Source of the DNA: Sporocytophaga sp.
GTDB taxonomy: Bacteria; Bacteroidota; Bacteroidia; Cytophagales; Cytophagaceae
Direction: 5' to 3'
NCBI RefSeq assembly: GCF_017745095.1
Contig: NZ_JAGHZZ010000005.1
Span: forward strand, 178,245-242,244
DNA length: 64,000 nucleotides
The notes beneath the pieces are model-generated. The model did not search any database. It was given only the letters and a program-made list of their open reading frames with translations, and was not told the origin of the DNA. The translations under genes and the position numbers were made by a program. Of this stretch, positions 43,379 through 52,456 are shown piece after piece. Each line of letters starts with the position of its first letter. The first letter of the stretch is position 1.

Positions 43379-43717
43379 ATGGAGGAAAGCTTTATGATGA
43401 TCGTGTTGCCGTCTTTAATAGTATTAGTAATTATGCTTATTCCTGCTTATATAATAAACTTTAATCAGAGGAGAAGCAAAAGAGATAAGAGAGTTACTGT
43501 TTCTGAAACAAATTTGTACAGAAGGGAGGAGGACGACGATATTGAATGGTCCGAACCTGTAGAAATAGAAAGAGAAAAACCTATTAGAGAAAAGCCTATT
43601 TATGAAAACAGAATAAGGGACAGAGAGCCTGTGAGAAGTACCCAGGAGCCAGTGAGAAAAACACAAAGGCGCCCAAGAGAAAATTTTAAAAAGTCTGATA
43701 ATTCAGATCTTAAATAG
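43379..43717 (+). CDS. Single-pass membrane protein with a charged, disordered tail
   Basis: I take ATG 43379 (MEESFMMIVLPSLIVLVIMLIPAYIINF) as the start, giving 112 residues; an ATG at 43343 would add 12. One helix (residues about 7-27) is followed by a Lys/Arg-rich stop-transfer segment and a long, highly charged tail rich in Arg, Glu, Pro. The tail contains short repeats of the type REKP, REPVR, QEPVR. It should be disordered and cytosolic. Such orphans are common in Bacteroidota; no function can be given. Confidence 0.65.
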   Translation: MEESFMMIVLPSLIVLVIMLIPAYIINFNQRRSKRDKRVTVSETNLYRREEDDDIEWSEPVEIEREKPIREKPIYENRIRDREPVRSTQEPVRKTQRRPRENFKKSDNSDLK

Positions 43718-43772
43718 AACTTGTACTAATCAGAAAGAGGGACTAAGCCAAAGTTCAATCACATATAAAGCA

Positions 43773-43805
43773 AGAGAGACCGCCATTTGCGAAAGCGGTC
43801 TCTCT
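43773..43805 (+). terminator. Strong terminator
   Basis: AGAGAGACCGC / GCGGTCTCTCT, an 11-bp perfect stem followed by T5, 56 bp past the stop codon. The rest of the 312-bp spacer to 44029 shows nothing recognisable. Confidence 0.9.
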
Positions 43806-44029
43806 TTTTATATAAACTATGAGAATTATTTGCATTAAAGTATTTTGCAATAACCTTGCCATATTTTTTGAATAAATTCGAATTTTACTGGAAAGTGGAT
43901 AAATAAGTTAAATTTGGTCCATTTGATAGGAACATATAAAGAACTAATCCGTTTAATTTTTTTCGAATGAATTTAATCTGTTATATTAAAGGGGAGTTGA
44001 TTGAAAATTAGATTTATATATTTTTAGCA

Positions 44030-46633
44030 GTGATTAGTAATCTGGAGAAAAAATACAAGTTTAAGGATCTTAAGATCTTTTCGTCCACTGAAACAATGGA
44101 TGGCAATACAAAAAAGTACAGAAGGGTATATGATACTAAAGAAATTACCTATTTGTATTGTGAATTATCTTTTTACAATAAACTATTTGACGAAGCTGAC
44201 TGGGAAGCAAAGATCCTTTTAAAAGCCTTTGCCCTGAATGAGACAGGTAGGAGAGAGCTTTGTTGTATCGAAAGGAAAGTGGAAATAACCTCTGATCAGA
44301 ATATTGTAATCATTAGGGAAGGTTGGGGAAATAAAGAAGAAGGAACTTTTTGGTTAAGAGGTGACTACGAATGGGAAGCTTACATCGAAGATGAATTTGT
44401 TGGGATAAAAAGCTTTTATGTAGAAAACGGTGGGGTGGTAGATCAAAATCTCAATCCATATTTTGAAGTTGATATTGTTCGATTATACGAGGGGCCAAAT
44501 GAAGGCATAGTCCCTGAGCAGAGAAAATCCTATATTGAGTTTGATGCAAATGAATGTAGATTTATTTGGGTAGAATTTAATATTATTAACAAACAGGCTC
44601 TTCCCTGGTACTGTGAGCTGTTTTTTAATTTTTACAATGATGCCGGCCAATTAAAAGGAAATACTTCTGAACTGAAATATATAAACCCGGAGGATAGTTT
44701 TATAACCTTTACAACCGGTTGGGGCGCAGATAGTAAGGGGACCTGGTATCATGATAAATATACGCTCGAGGTAATTTTCATGGATCAGCTTATTGCAGTA
44801 ATTCCTTTTGAAGTTAAAGATGATTTTGTTGAGGGAATTCCTTTAGTTGATTTGAATTTTAGTAACATCCCGCTTCCATTGATACTTCAGGAAGAAAAAG
44901 GACCTTCGCTTGAAGAACTGATGAAGAGTCTGCATGAAATGATAGGTCTTTCAGGTATAAAGTCGAAGATCACGGATTATACTTCTTACCTCAAATTTTT
45001 GCAGCTGAGAAAAGATCAGGGTTTTGAGGAAAATCAAAAAATAAGTCTTCATTCTGTATTTCTTGGTAATCCAGGTACTGGGAAAACGACTATAGCCAAA
45101 TTATTGGGACAGATTTATTTCAAGCTCGGACTTCTTTCCAAAGGAAAAGTTACTGAGGCCGGACGAGCTGAACTTTGTGGCAAATACATAGGACAAACAG
45201 CTCCTCAAACAAAAGAAGTAATAGAGAAGGCCAGAGGGGGTGTCTTATTTATAGATGAAGCATATTCCCTAGTAAGAGAGGGCGATACAGGCCAGGATTT
45301 TGGAAGAGAGGTAATTGAAGTTTTACTAAAAGAAATGTCTGATGGCCCTGGTGATCTGGCAATTATTGTTGCTGGTTATCCTAAGGAAATGAACCATTTT
45401 CTGGTATCTAATCCAGGATTAAAATCTCGTTTTAATCTTCTTTTTGAATTTCCTGATTATCTTCCTCAGGAGTTAATTCAAATAGCTGAACTATCAGCTG
45501 AAAAAAGATATGTTAAATTTTCGGAAAATGGTAAGAAGTTCCTTTCGGAAAAATTAACTGAGGCATATAGAAACAGAAATAAGGCCTTTGGAAATGCTCG
45601 AATGGTTACTGGTCTTGTAGAAGAAGCTAAAATGAATATGGGCTTAAGGGTTATGAAATCTCAAAACCCAGAAAAGTTGACTGCAGAACAATTACAAACT
45701 ATAGAATTGGAAGATGTAAAACAATTGTTTAAAAACTCGGCTTTGGTTTCTCCCGATATTCCTGTAGATGAAGTGCTTCTACAGGAGGCATTAAGCGAAT
45801 TGAATAAGCTTACTGGCCTTGAAGAAGTTAAAAATGAGCTTCTGGAAATGGTAAAGCTGGTGAGGTTCTACATAGAAACAGGAAGGGATGTATTAAATAA
45901 ATTTTCCCTTCATACGGTTTTTACCGGAAATCCTGGAACGGGAAAAACTTCAGTAGCAAGGATCATAGCCAAAATATATAAAGCTCTTGGAATACTCGAA
46001 CGAGGTCACTTGGTAGAAACGGATAGGCAGGGGCTTGTAGCAGGTTATATCGGACAAACTGCAATCAAAACCATGGAGCAAATTGAAAAAGCCCATGGAG
46101 GCGTTTTATTTATTGATGAAGCTTATGCCCTTTCAGAAGGCGGAAACAGTGACTTTGGGAAAGAAGCTATTGAAACTCTTCTTAAACAGATGGAGGATAA
46201 AAGGGGGCAGTTTATTGTTGTTGTTGCCGGCTATGTAGATAATATGAGAATATTTATGGAAGCCAATCCAGGCCTAAAATCAAGGTTTGATAAAGTTTTA
46301 GAGTTTAATGACTACGAGCCTTCAGAATTATTCTCAATAGCATTGAATATGTTGGCAGAAGAAAATCTGACTCCAGATGAAGATGCTTCAGCAAGGCTTA
46401 AGGAATATTTGAATTCAATATTTTTGAAACGAGACAAGTTTTTTGGAAATGCCAGATCGGTAAGAAAAATTATCAAAGAAGCTATCAGAAATCAGCATCT
46501 TAGGATGGCATCTCTTTCCGGGAATCAAAGAACTGTTGAAGTTCTTCAAATGCTGACAATGGACGACGTGAAATGTTTTATTCCGGAAACCTATCAGCCA
46601 GCTGGACGAATAGGTTTCCGGTTAGGAAGCTAA
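44030..46633 (+). CDS. Tandem CbbX/SpoVK-type AAA+ ATPase with duplicated N-terminal beta domain
   Basis: 867 residues, start GTG (44030), no nearer in-frame ATG until residue 23. Residues about 10-135 and 140-265 are two similar beta-sandwich-like modules, each with a conserved GWG...G..(F/Y)(W/H)..D.Y core (GWGNKEEGTFWLRGDYEWEA and GWGADSKGTWYHDKYTLEV). Two AAA+ domains follow, both CbxX/CfqX-like: Walker A GNPGTGKT at 346-353 and 633-640, Walker B VLFIDEA at 405-411 and 692-698, and both have arginine-finger motifs NPGLKSRF. The pore loop GYIGQTA or KYIGQTA fits CbbX-type unfoldases. It probably remodels a protein partner in the cytosol. Partner unknown; no rubisco here. Confidence 0.9.
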   Translation: MISNLEKKYKFKDLKIFSSTETMDGNTKKYRRVYDTKEITYLYCELSFYNKLFDEADWEAKILLKAFALNETGRRELCCIERKVEITSDQNIVIIREGWGNKEEGTFWLRGDYEWEAYIEDEFVGIKSFYVENGGVVDQNLNPYFEVDIVRLYEGPNEGIVPEQRKSYIEFDANECRFIWVEFNIINKQALPWYCELFFNFYNDAGQLKGNTSELKYINPEDSFITFTTGWGADSKGTWYHDKYTLEVIFMDQLIAVIPFEVKDDFVEGIPLVDLNFSNIPLPLILQEEKGPSLEELMKSLHEMIGLSGIKSKITDYTSYLKFLQLRKDQGFEENQKISLHSVFLGNPGTGKTTIAKLLGQIYFKLGLLSKGKVTEAGRAELCGKYIGQTAPQTKEVIEKARGGVLFIDEAYSLVREGDTGQDFGREVIEVLLKEMSDGPGDLAIIVAGYPKEMNHFLVSNPGLKSRFNLLFEFPDYLPQELIQIAELSAEKRYVKFSENGKKFLSEKLTEAYRNRNKAFGNARMVTGLVEEAKMNMGLRVMKSQNPEKLTAEQLQTIELEDVKQLFKNSALVSPDIPVDEVLLQEALSELNKLTGLEEVKNELLEMVKLVRFYIETGRDVLNKFSLHTVFTGNPGTGKTSVARIIAKIYKALGILERGHLVETDRQGLVAGYIGQTAIKTMEQIEKAHGGVLFIDEAYALSEGGNSDFGKEAIETLLKQMEDKRGQFIVVVAGYVDNMRIFMEANPGLKSRFDKVLEFNDYEPSELFSIALNMLAEENLTPDEDASARLKEYLNSIFLKRDKFFGNARSVRKIIKEAIRNQHLRMASLSGNQRTVEVLQMLTMDDVKCFIPETYQPAGRIGFRLGS

Positions 46634-46640
46634 GCAACCT

Positions 46641-47117
46641 TTACTGACTAAGGAATGCAGATAGCATCCAAACTTGCTTCTCATGGTCTTCAATAAAGTC
46701 ATTGACCATATTATTGGTGCCGTCATCATGACCATCAGAAGTGAGTTTCATGATTTCTTTTTCCTTGAATATCAGTATGCTCAGGTTTTGAAGAGTATCT
46801 TTTACACAAGTAATCTCATCTGTAACATCTTTCATTTCCTTAATATCACTTGTTCTGATAAAATCAGAATAGGCGTGTTTTGGAATAAATCCTAAAGCTC
46901 GGATTCTTTCCGCTATTTTATCAATATCCTCGAAAGATTGAGTATATAGTTCTTCAAATTTTGGATGCAGAGCAAAGAAATTTTTACCCTTTATATTCCA
47001 GTGAAACCCTCTTACATTCTGATAAAATATATGGTAGTTTGCAGAAAGGTCATTTAATTTTTCAGCGATTTCTGTCGCAACATCCACCTCAATTCCAATT
47101 TTATTCAATTCCATCAT
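46641..47117 (-). CDS. dps: Dps-family ferritin-like protein
   Basis: 158-residue DNA-protection/miniferritin protein. The dinuclear ferroxidase site between subunits is complete: His39 in NVRGFHWNIKG, His51 in ALHPKFEELY, and Asp66 and Glu70 in EDIDKIAERI. Dps oxidises iron with peroxide and stores it, protecting DNA. It is cytosolic and forms a dodecamer. It is convergent with the tandem ATPase gene, ending 7 bp from its stop. The ahpC-oxyR genes in the same window point to peroxide stress, though no OxyR box is apparent upstream of dps. Confidence 0.92.
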   Translation of the reverse strand: MMELNKIGIEVDVATEIAEKLNDLSANYHIFYQNVRGFHWNIKGKNFFALHPKFEELYTQSFEDIDKIAERIRALGFIPKHAYSDFIRTSDIKEMKDVTDEITCVKDTLQNLSILIFKEKEIMKLTSDGHDDGTNNMVNDFIEDHEKQVWMLSAFLSQ

Positions 47118-47250
47118 ATCCCTATTTATTTAAAATTAAATAGATACCTTTGTATTAGAACACTTCCATGAGAGCAAAGGTTAGTTTTGGGAATTAAACC
47201 AGTGTTAATTAGTTAGATAAGCATCGGAGAATTATAATTAGACGAGATTT

Positions 47251-47925
47251 TTGAAACAGGATTTAATAAATTATCTCCTTCAGTTTGTTACCGACAATAA
47301 AAGGGAAAAAATGGAGGAAGTCCTTGAAACAAGGACAAGGTTTTTAACAGTTGTTGTCGAAGATATTTTTCAACCGCATAATGCAAGTGCAGTTGTGCGC
47401 ACATGTGATTGTTTTGGCATTCAAGATATACATGTAATTGAAAATAAAAATAAATATAAAGTCAGTGAAGATGTAACATTAGGTTCTGCTCAATGGGTTG
47501 ATATCATTAAGCACAATACTAAGGGTGTTGATAATACATTGGGATGCTATAGGAAGCTTAAAGAAAAAGGCTATAAAATAATTGCAACTACACCACATAC
47601 CAATGATATTGCTTTGGAGGACTTCCAATTAGATACCAAAACTGCTTTAGTTTTTGGTAGTGAACAAAATGGTATTAGCGAAATTGCTAAAGAGCATGCA
47701 GATGGATTTATTAAAATACCTATGGTTGGATTTACTGAAAGTCTGAACATTTCTGTTTGTGCTGCAATTTGTATACATCAGTTGACATTAAGAATGCGAG
47801 AATTGCCACCGGAAGTTTGGCAGCTTTCTCAGGAAGAAAAGGAGATACTTTACTTAAAGTGGATTAAAGGAGTTGTTAGGAAGTCTGATTTGTTGGAAAA
47901 AGAATTTTATAAAAGATGCAAATAA
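47251..47925 (+). CDS. trmH: TrmH-family tRNA/rRNA 2'-O-methyltransferase
   Basis: SpoU/TrmH methyltransferase, 224 aa, with a trefoil-knot fold. The three motifs are clear: motif 1 FQPHNASAVVRTCDCFG, motif 2 ALVFGSEQNGISE, motif 3 FIKIPMVGFTESLNISVCAAI. The preceding segment REKMEEVLETRTRFLTVV matches the N-terminus of tRNA Gm18 methyltransferase. The best in-frame start is TTG 47251, because TAG stands upstream at 47239 and the next ATG (residue 20) would cut into the conserved region. It is first in a co-directional run that leads to thrS and ribosomal genes. Confidence 0.88.
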   Translation: MKQDLINYLLQFVTDNKREKMEEVLETRTRFLTVVVEDIFQPHNASAVVRTCDCFGIQDIHVIENKNKYKVSEDVTLGSAQWVDIIKHNTKGVDNTLGCYRKLKEKGYKIIATTPHTNDIALEDFQLDTKTALVFGSEQNGISEIAKEHADGFIKIPMVGFTESLNISVCAAICIHQLTLRMRELPPEVWQLSQEEKEILYLKWIKGVVRKSDLLEKEFYKRCK

Positions 47926-47951
47926 ACATTATTCAAATTAGAGGTTGAAAG

Positions 47952-48593
47952 GTGGCAAAAAAGATTTTTAAAATAGGGTCGATTTCATTTCTAGTGTCAG
48001 TCCTGATTATTTTTTTATGTAATCTTTGGGTTGTGAATTCCACAGAGCATCAGGTTTATTATGAAGTAAGCCAGGTTCCTGCTAAAAATATCGCATTGGT
48101 CTTGGGCACCAGCAAATATTTCAGAACTGGGAAGCCCAACCTTTTTTTTCATAATCGTATAGAAGCAGCGAGAAAGCTATATCAAGAGGGCAAGGTGAAG
48201 TTTTTTATTCTAAGCGGAGACAATTCGCTGGCCTATTACAATGAACCCCAGGATATGAAAAAAGCACTGGTTAAGGCTGGTATACCTGACTCCGTTATTC
48301 AGCTCGACTATGCAGGGTTTAGAACCTTTGATTCAGTTGTAAGATCCAAAAAAGTTTTTGATCAAACTTCAGTGATCATCATCACTCAGGAATTTCATAT
48401 TTTTAGAGCTTTATTTATAAGCAATTACTATGGAATGAGCTCAGTAGGTTTCGTAGCTGAGAAAGTTGAAATGAAGCACTCTTTTTATACAAAAACAAGA
48501 GAGTATCTTGCGAGATGTAAAGCTGTTATAGATCTTTATATCCTGAAAAAAGAACCGAAGTATCTGGGACAAAAAATTCCGATTAAAATTTAA
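47952..48593 (+). CDS. sanA: SanA/YdcF-type DUF218 membrane protein
   Basis: 213-residue DUF218 protein with one N-terminal helix. The domain has NIALVLGTSKYFRTGKPNLFFHNRIEAARKLYQEGKVKFFILSGDN and later TQEFHIFRALFISNYYG. SanA in E. coli contributes to the envelope barrier to vancomycin at high temperature; the biochemical activity of DUF218 proteins is not settled. The start is GTG 47952, preceded by AAAGG. It lies 26 bp after trmH and 29 bp before the DUF5686 gene, so probably co-transcribed. Confidence 0.88.
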   Translation: MAKKIFKIGSISFLVSVLIIFLCNLWVVNSTEHQVYYEVSQVPAKNIALVLGTSKYFRTGKPNLFFHNRIEAARKLYQEGKVKFFILSGDNSLAYYNEPQDMKKALVKAGIPDSVIQLDYAGFRTFDSVVRSKKVFDQTSVIIITQEFHIFRALFISNYYGMSSVGFVAEKVEMKHSFYTKTREYLARCKAVIDLYILKKEPKYLGQKIPIKI

Positions 48594-48622
48594 TTAAAAA
48601 ACATATTTTATATATTTAGAGG

Positions 48623-51154
48623 GTGAATAGTAAAAGAAAGTTTTTATTTAATAGCATTATTTTTTCTCTTTTAATGCAGATCTTCTGTGTGCTGATTGCA
48701 AACGCACAGGAAATCACCATAAAGGGTAAAGTGACTGACTCTGAAACCGGAGAAGGAATTCCATTTGCCAATGTGGTGGAACGTAAATCCAACCAGGCAA
48801 CGCTTACTGATTTTGAAGGTTTTTATTCATTAAAAGTCAATCAGGCAGCGGATTCTGTTACTGTATTATTTATTGGATATCTCCCAAAATCTAAATCAAT
48901 AAATAAAAGTTTGTCAAATCAGGTCATAGATTTTCAGATTACTCCTGAAGTAAAAAATCTAGAAGAGGTAACAGTCGTTGCCGGGGAAAATCCTGCATTT
49001 AGAATACTTCGAAACGTTATTGATAATAAAGATAAAAATGATTATAGAAAGCTTGATGCTTATGAGTATGAAAGCTATTCTAAAATAGAACTAAGTATAG
49101 ATAATATCACTGAGAAATTCAGAAAGCGTAAAATTATGTCCAAGCTAGTTCAGGTTTTTGATAGCTTGAAAATAATAGCAGGTGATGAAGGAAAACCAAT
49201 ACTTCCGGTATTCATGTCTGAATCAGTCTCTAAGTACTATCACAGGACTAACCCTGATAAAACTACAGAACATATTGTTGCCACTAATGTAAAAGGTGTT
49301 GGTGTTGATGATGGAACTCTCGTCTCTCAGCTGATCGGATCCACATTTCAACAATATAATTTTTATAAAAACCGACTTAGTATTCTGAATAAAGATTTCA
49401 TTTCACCAATAAGTGACGGATGGTACAGCTCCTATAACTACTGGTTGGTGGATAGTGCTTTTATGGATGGTAAATGGTGCTATAAGCTTGAGTTTAAACC
49501 AAAAAGGGCCCAGGACCTTGCGTTTAATGGGTTTATGTGGATTGCTGATACTTCTTTTGCATTAAAACAAATTGATGTAACAGTAAATCGGGATGCCAAT
49601 CTTAATTACATTGATAAAATAAAGATTCAGCAGGAGCTGGCTCCGACAGAAGCCGGTCCGTGGTTGCCAGTAAAATCCCGTATTTTAATAGATATTGATG
49701 AAGTAGGCGAAACTTCACCAGGAATGCTTGCAAAGTTTTATACTTCAAATAAAAAAATAGAAGTAAACAAGCCAAAACCGCTTAAGTTTTACGAATCTTT
49801 ATTGGAAGTGGAGGAAGATGCCCAGCAGAAAGGCCAGGAATACTGGCAGCAAAACAGACATGATTCTTTAACTGCTACTGAGCAAAATGTTTATAATATG
49901 ATTGACTCGGTAAACAATGTGCCAGTAGTAAAAACTTATGTTGAAATTGTAAATATTTTTATAAACGGATATAAAAAGGTAGGTAAAATAGACGTTGGAC
50001 CTTATTTAATGGCTTATGCCAATAACAATATTGAAGGAAATCGATTCAGACTTGGATTCAGAACCAATATTGATTTTAGCAAAAAATGGGTATTTAAAGG
50101 GTATTTGGCCTATGGAACAAAAGATAGTTATGGGCTAAATGGATTTAAATATTCCGCGGGCGCCAGTTATATATTCTCAAGAAAGCCCTGGACAGTTGCT
50201 ACAATAGAACGAAAGGCAGACATAGAGCAGCTGGGAGTTGCCACAGAGAACGTTACTTCGAATGCATTATTCCTTGCCTTTACCAGATGGGGAACTCTCA
50301 GGGGGCCTTACTGGAGTGAGCAAAATACTTTTTCATTCCAAAGTGAGGTTAAAAAAGATTTTACCCCTAAAATTCAACTTCGCACCAGGTATATTAATCC
50401 GATTTTTCCATTTGCTTATTATAGCAATTTAAAAAACGGAGATTCAACTCTCAGGAGTACCATTCAGACAACCGAACTGACGCTAGAAACAAGAATTACC
50501 AAAGATGAAGTATTCGTTCAAAACGATAACGAACGGATAAGCCTGGGAACTAAAAAATGGCCTGTCTTGACCATTGGTGTGACACAAGGAATTAAAGGCT
50601 TTTTAGGAGGAGAGTTCAATTATACCAGGCTAAACCTGCATGTGGATGATATGATTCAGCTCGGAATATTGGGTAGAGGGTATTATGATATTTTTGCGGG
50701 AAGGATATTTTCCAAAGTGCCTTATCCGCTTTTAAACATCCCTTTGGGTAACCAGACAATATTTTTTACCAACTTTGCCTACAACCAAATGAACTATTTT
50801 GAGTTCATAAACGATACCTATGCAGGGATAAAATATCGTCAATACTTTGAAGGGTTGCTTTTCAATAGAATTCCCTTAGTGAAAAGGCTTAAATGGAGAT
50901 TTGTTGGTACTGCTAATGTACTTTTCGGAGGAATAAGTCAGGCAAACAAGGAAATCATTGCAAAAGAAACTCCTAATGGAGAGAAACCTCCGGAGTTTAG
51001 CTATATGACTTCAACTCCTTATGTTGAAGTTGGATACGGAATAGAAAACATTTTCAAGATATTCCGGGTTGACTTCGTCCACAGACTCACTTACCTGAAC
51101 CAACCAGATGTGCGGAAATTCGGAGTCAAAGTATCTGTTCAATTTGTATTGTAA
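48623..51154 (+). CDS. Outer-membrane DUF5686 protein with carboxypeptidase-regulatory-like domain
   Basis: 843-residue outer-membrane protein, start GTG 48623. Signal peptide about 1-28, CarboxypepD_reg-like domain about 31-118 (ITIKGKVTDSETGEGIPFANVVERKSNQATLTDFEGFYSL), then the DUF5686 body and C-terminal beta-barrel strands ending VSVQFVL. Repeated aromatic strand ends (FRLGFRTNIDF, YGLNGFKYSAGASYIF) support a barrel. Function is unknown; it is typical of Bacteroidota and may support cell-surface assembly. It forms part of the trmH to rplT run. The end in L, not F, is slightly unusual for a barrel. Confidence 0.85.
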   Translation: MNSKRKFLFNSIIFSLLMQIFCVLIANAQEITIKGKVTDSETGEGIPFANVVERKSNQATLTDFEGFYSLKVNQAADSVTVLFIGYLPKSKSINKSLSNQVIDFQITPEVKNLEEVTVVAGENPAFRILRNVIDNKDKNDYRKLDAYEYESYSKIELSIDNITEKFRKRKIMSKLVQVFDSLKIIAGDEGKPILPVFMSESVSKYYHRTNPDKTTEHIVATNVKGVGVDDGTLVSQLIGSTFQQYNFYKNRLSILNKDFISPISDGWYSSYNYWLVDSAFMDGKWCYKLEFKPKRAQDLAFNGFMWIADTSFALKQIDVTVNRDANLNYIDKIKIQQELAPTEAGPWLPVKSRILIDIDEVGETSPGMLAKFYTSNKKIEVNKPKPLKFYESLLEVEEDAQQKGQEYWQQNRHDSLTATEQNVYNMIDSVNNVPVVKTYVEIVNIFINGYKKVGKIDVGPYLMAYANNNIEGNRFRLGFRTNIDFSKKWVFKGYLAYGTKDSYGLNGFKYSAGASYIFSRKPWTVATIERKADIEQLGVATENVTSNALFLAFTRWGTLRGPYWSEQNTFSFQSEVKKDFTPKIQLRTRYINPIFPFAYYSNLKNGDSTLRSTIQTTELTLETRITKDEVFVQNDNERISLGTKKWPVLTIGVTQGIKGFLGGEFNYTRLNLHVDDMIQLGILGRGYYDIFAGRIFSKVPYPLLNIPLGNQTIFFTNFAYNQMNYFEFINDTYAGIKYRQYFEGLLFNRIPLVKRLKWRFVGTANVLFGGISQANKEIIAKETPNGEKPPEFSYMTSTPYVEVGYGIENIFKIFRVDFVHRLTYLNQPDVRKFGVKVSVQFVL

Positions 51155-51191
51155 ATACCAAATCCCTTTTTAATTTTGAGCGGAAACAGAT

Positions 51192-52454
51192 ATGAGGAAT
51201 TTTATATTTTTAATACTTTCGGGTTTAATATTTGCCGGTTGTTCAATGAATGCAAAGCAGGATACAATTCCTCCTGTTGTATATAACAGTTCATTTGAAC
51301 CACAACTAACCTATCTTAATGGCTTAATTGAAGATGATCCTGAGAATCCTGAATATTATTTTCAGAGAGCCAAGGTTTTTTTTGATGTCCATAAATACAA
51401 TGATGCACTGAAAGATATAAATCAAGCCATCTACTTAGAAAGCAATGAAGAGCTTTATTATGAGTTGCTGGCTCGTATTTATCAGAAGATGGGAAAGACA
51501 AGCCTGGCTTTGAATACTGCGCATCGTGCAGAAAGCTATAAAAACGATGATCCGGAATTGTTTTTATTATTATCAAGACTTTATTGGGAAATAAAGGACC
51601 TGGGAAAGGCTCAACAATACCTTGCCAAAGCTAAACAATTGGCTCCGGTGCACTCGGAGGTGTTTTTACTTCAGGGGATTTTTGATTCAGCTAAAGGAGA
51701 TACTACCGCAGCAGTAAGAGCTTATAGATCAGCTCTGAGTCAGGATCCGGAAAATGCAAAACCTTATCAGGAACTGGCAAAGATTTACTTTGCAAGAAAT
51801 AAGGAAGATTCTGCTATGTATTATGTTTTGGAGGGCAGAGCGATCAATCCTAATAATCCCTTTTTTACCTATTTTGAAGGAGTAATTTTGGATTCAAAAG
51901 GATTTAAAACGAGCTCTCTCAGGGCATTTAGAAAAGCGATACAAATGGATTCTGCATTTTTTCCTGCATTTTATCGTCTGGGCGTAGACGCATTCAATGC
52001 AGGAAGTTATACTGAAGCACAAACTTATTTTACCCCACTAACTGATAAACCTGAGTTTAGCTTAAATTCAAATTTGTACATTGCCGAAATTTTGGAGAAA
52101 ACAGGTCAAGCCGCTAAAGCAGTTTCGTATTATGAAAATGTAAAATCTGAAGATACTACAAATATTAAAGCTAAAGAGGCATTAACGAGATTGTACAAGT
52201 TGTATCCGCCAGTTGTAGTTGCGCCAAAAGTGGATTCTTCGGCTCTTAAACCTAATGTGAAAGGTCCGTTGACAGATGATACTCTAAAGTCAGGAGTTAA
52301 AACACCCAAAGTCGAAACCAAAAAGGATACGGCAAAGGTTAAGAAACCGAAACCGATTGTTCCCAAAGATACAACCCGTATAAAAAAGAACGTGCCAACA
52401 ATTAAAAAAACTGATTCAATTCATAATATCGCCCCAGAGCGAAAAGATAGTTAA
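51192..52454 (+). CDS. TPR-repeat lipoprotein
   Basis: 420 residues with a lipoprotein signal ending IFAGC (Cys17). Residues about 36-325 are tetratricopeptide repeats, for example [63 protein letters not shown] and [15 protein letters not shown]. The tail (335-420) is disordered, rich in Lys, Pro, Thr ([21 protein letters not shown] and [15 protein letters not shown]). It probably scaffolds outer-membrane or periplasmic complexes. It lies 37 bp after the DUF5686 gene and 2 bp before thrS, so a shared transcript is likely. Confidence 0.85.
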   Translation: MRNFIFLILSGLIFAGCSMNAKQDTIPPVVYNSSFEPQLTYLNGLIEDDPENPEYYFQRAKVFFDVHKYNDALKDINQAIYLESNEELYYELLARIYQKMGKTSLALNTAHRAESYKNDDPELFLLLSRLYWEIKDLGKAQQYLAKAKQLAPVHSEVFLLQGIFDSAKGDTTAAVRAYRSALSQDPENAKPYQELAKIYFARNKEDSAMYYVLEGRAINPNNPFFTYFEGVILDSKGFKTSSLRAFRKAIQMDSAFFPAFYRLGVDAFNAGSYTEAQTYFTPLTDKPEFSLNSNLYIAEILEKTGQAAKAVSYYENVKSEDTTNIKAKEALTRLYKLYPPVVVAPKVDSSALKPNVKGPLTDDTLKSGVKTPKVETKKDTAKVKKPKPIVPKDTTRIKKNVPTIKKTDSIHNIAPERKDS

Positions 52455-52456
52455 AA

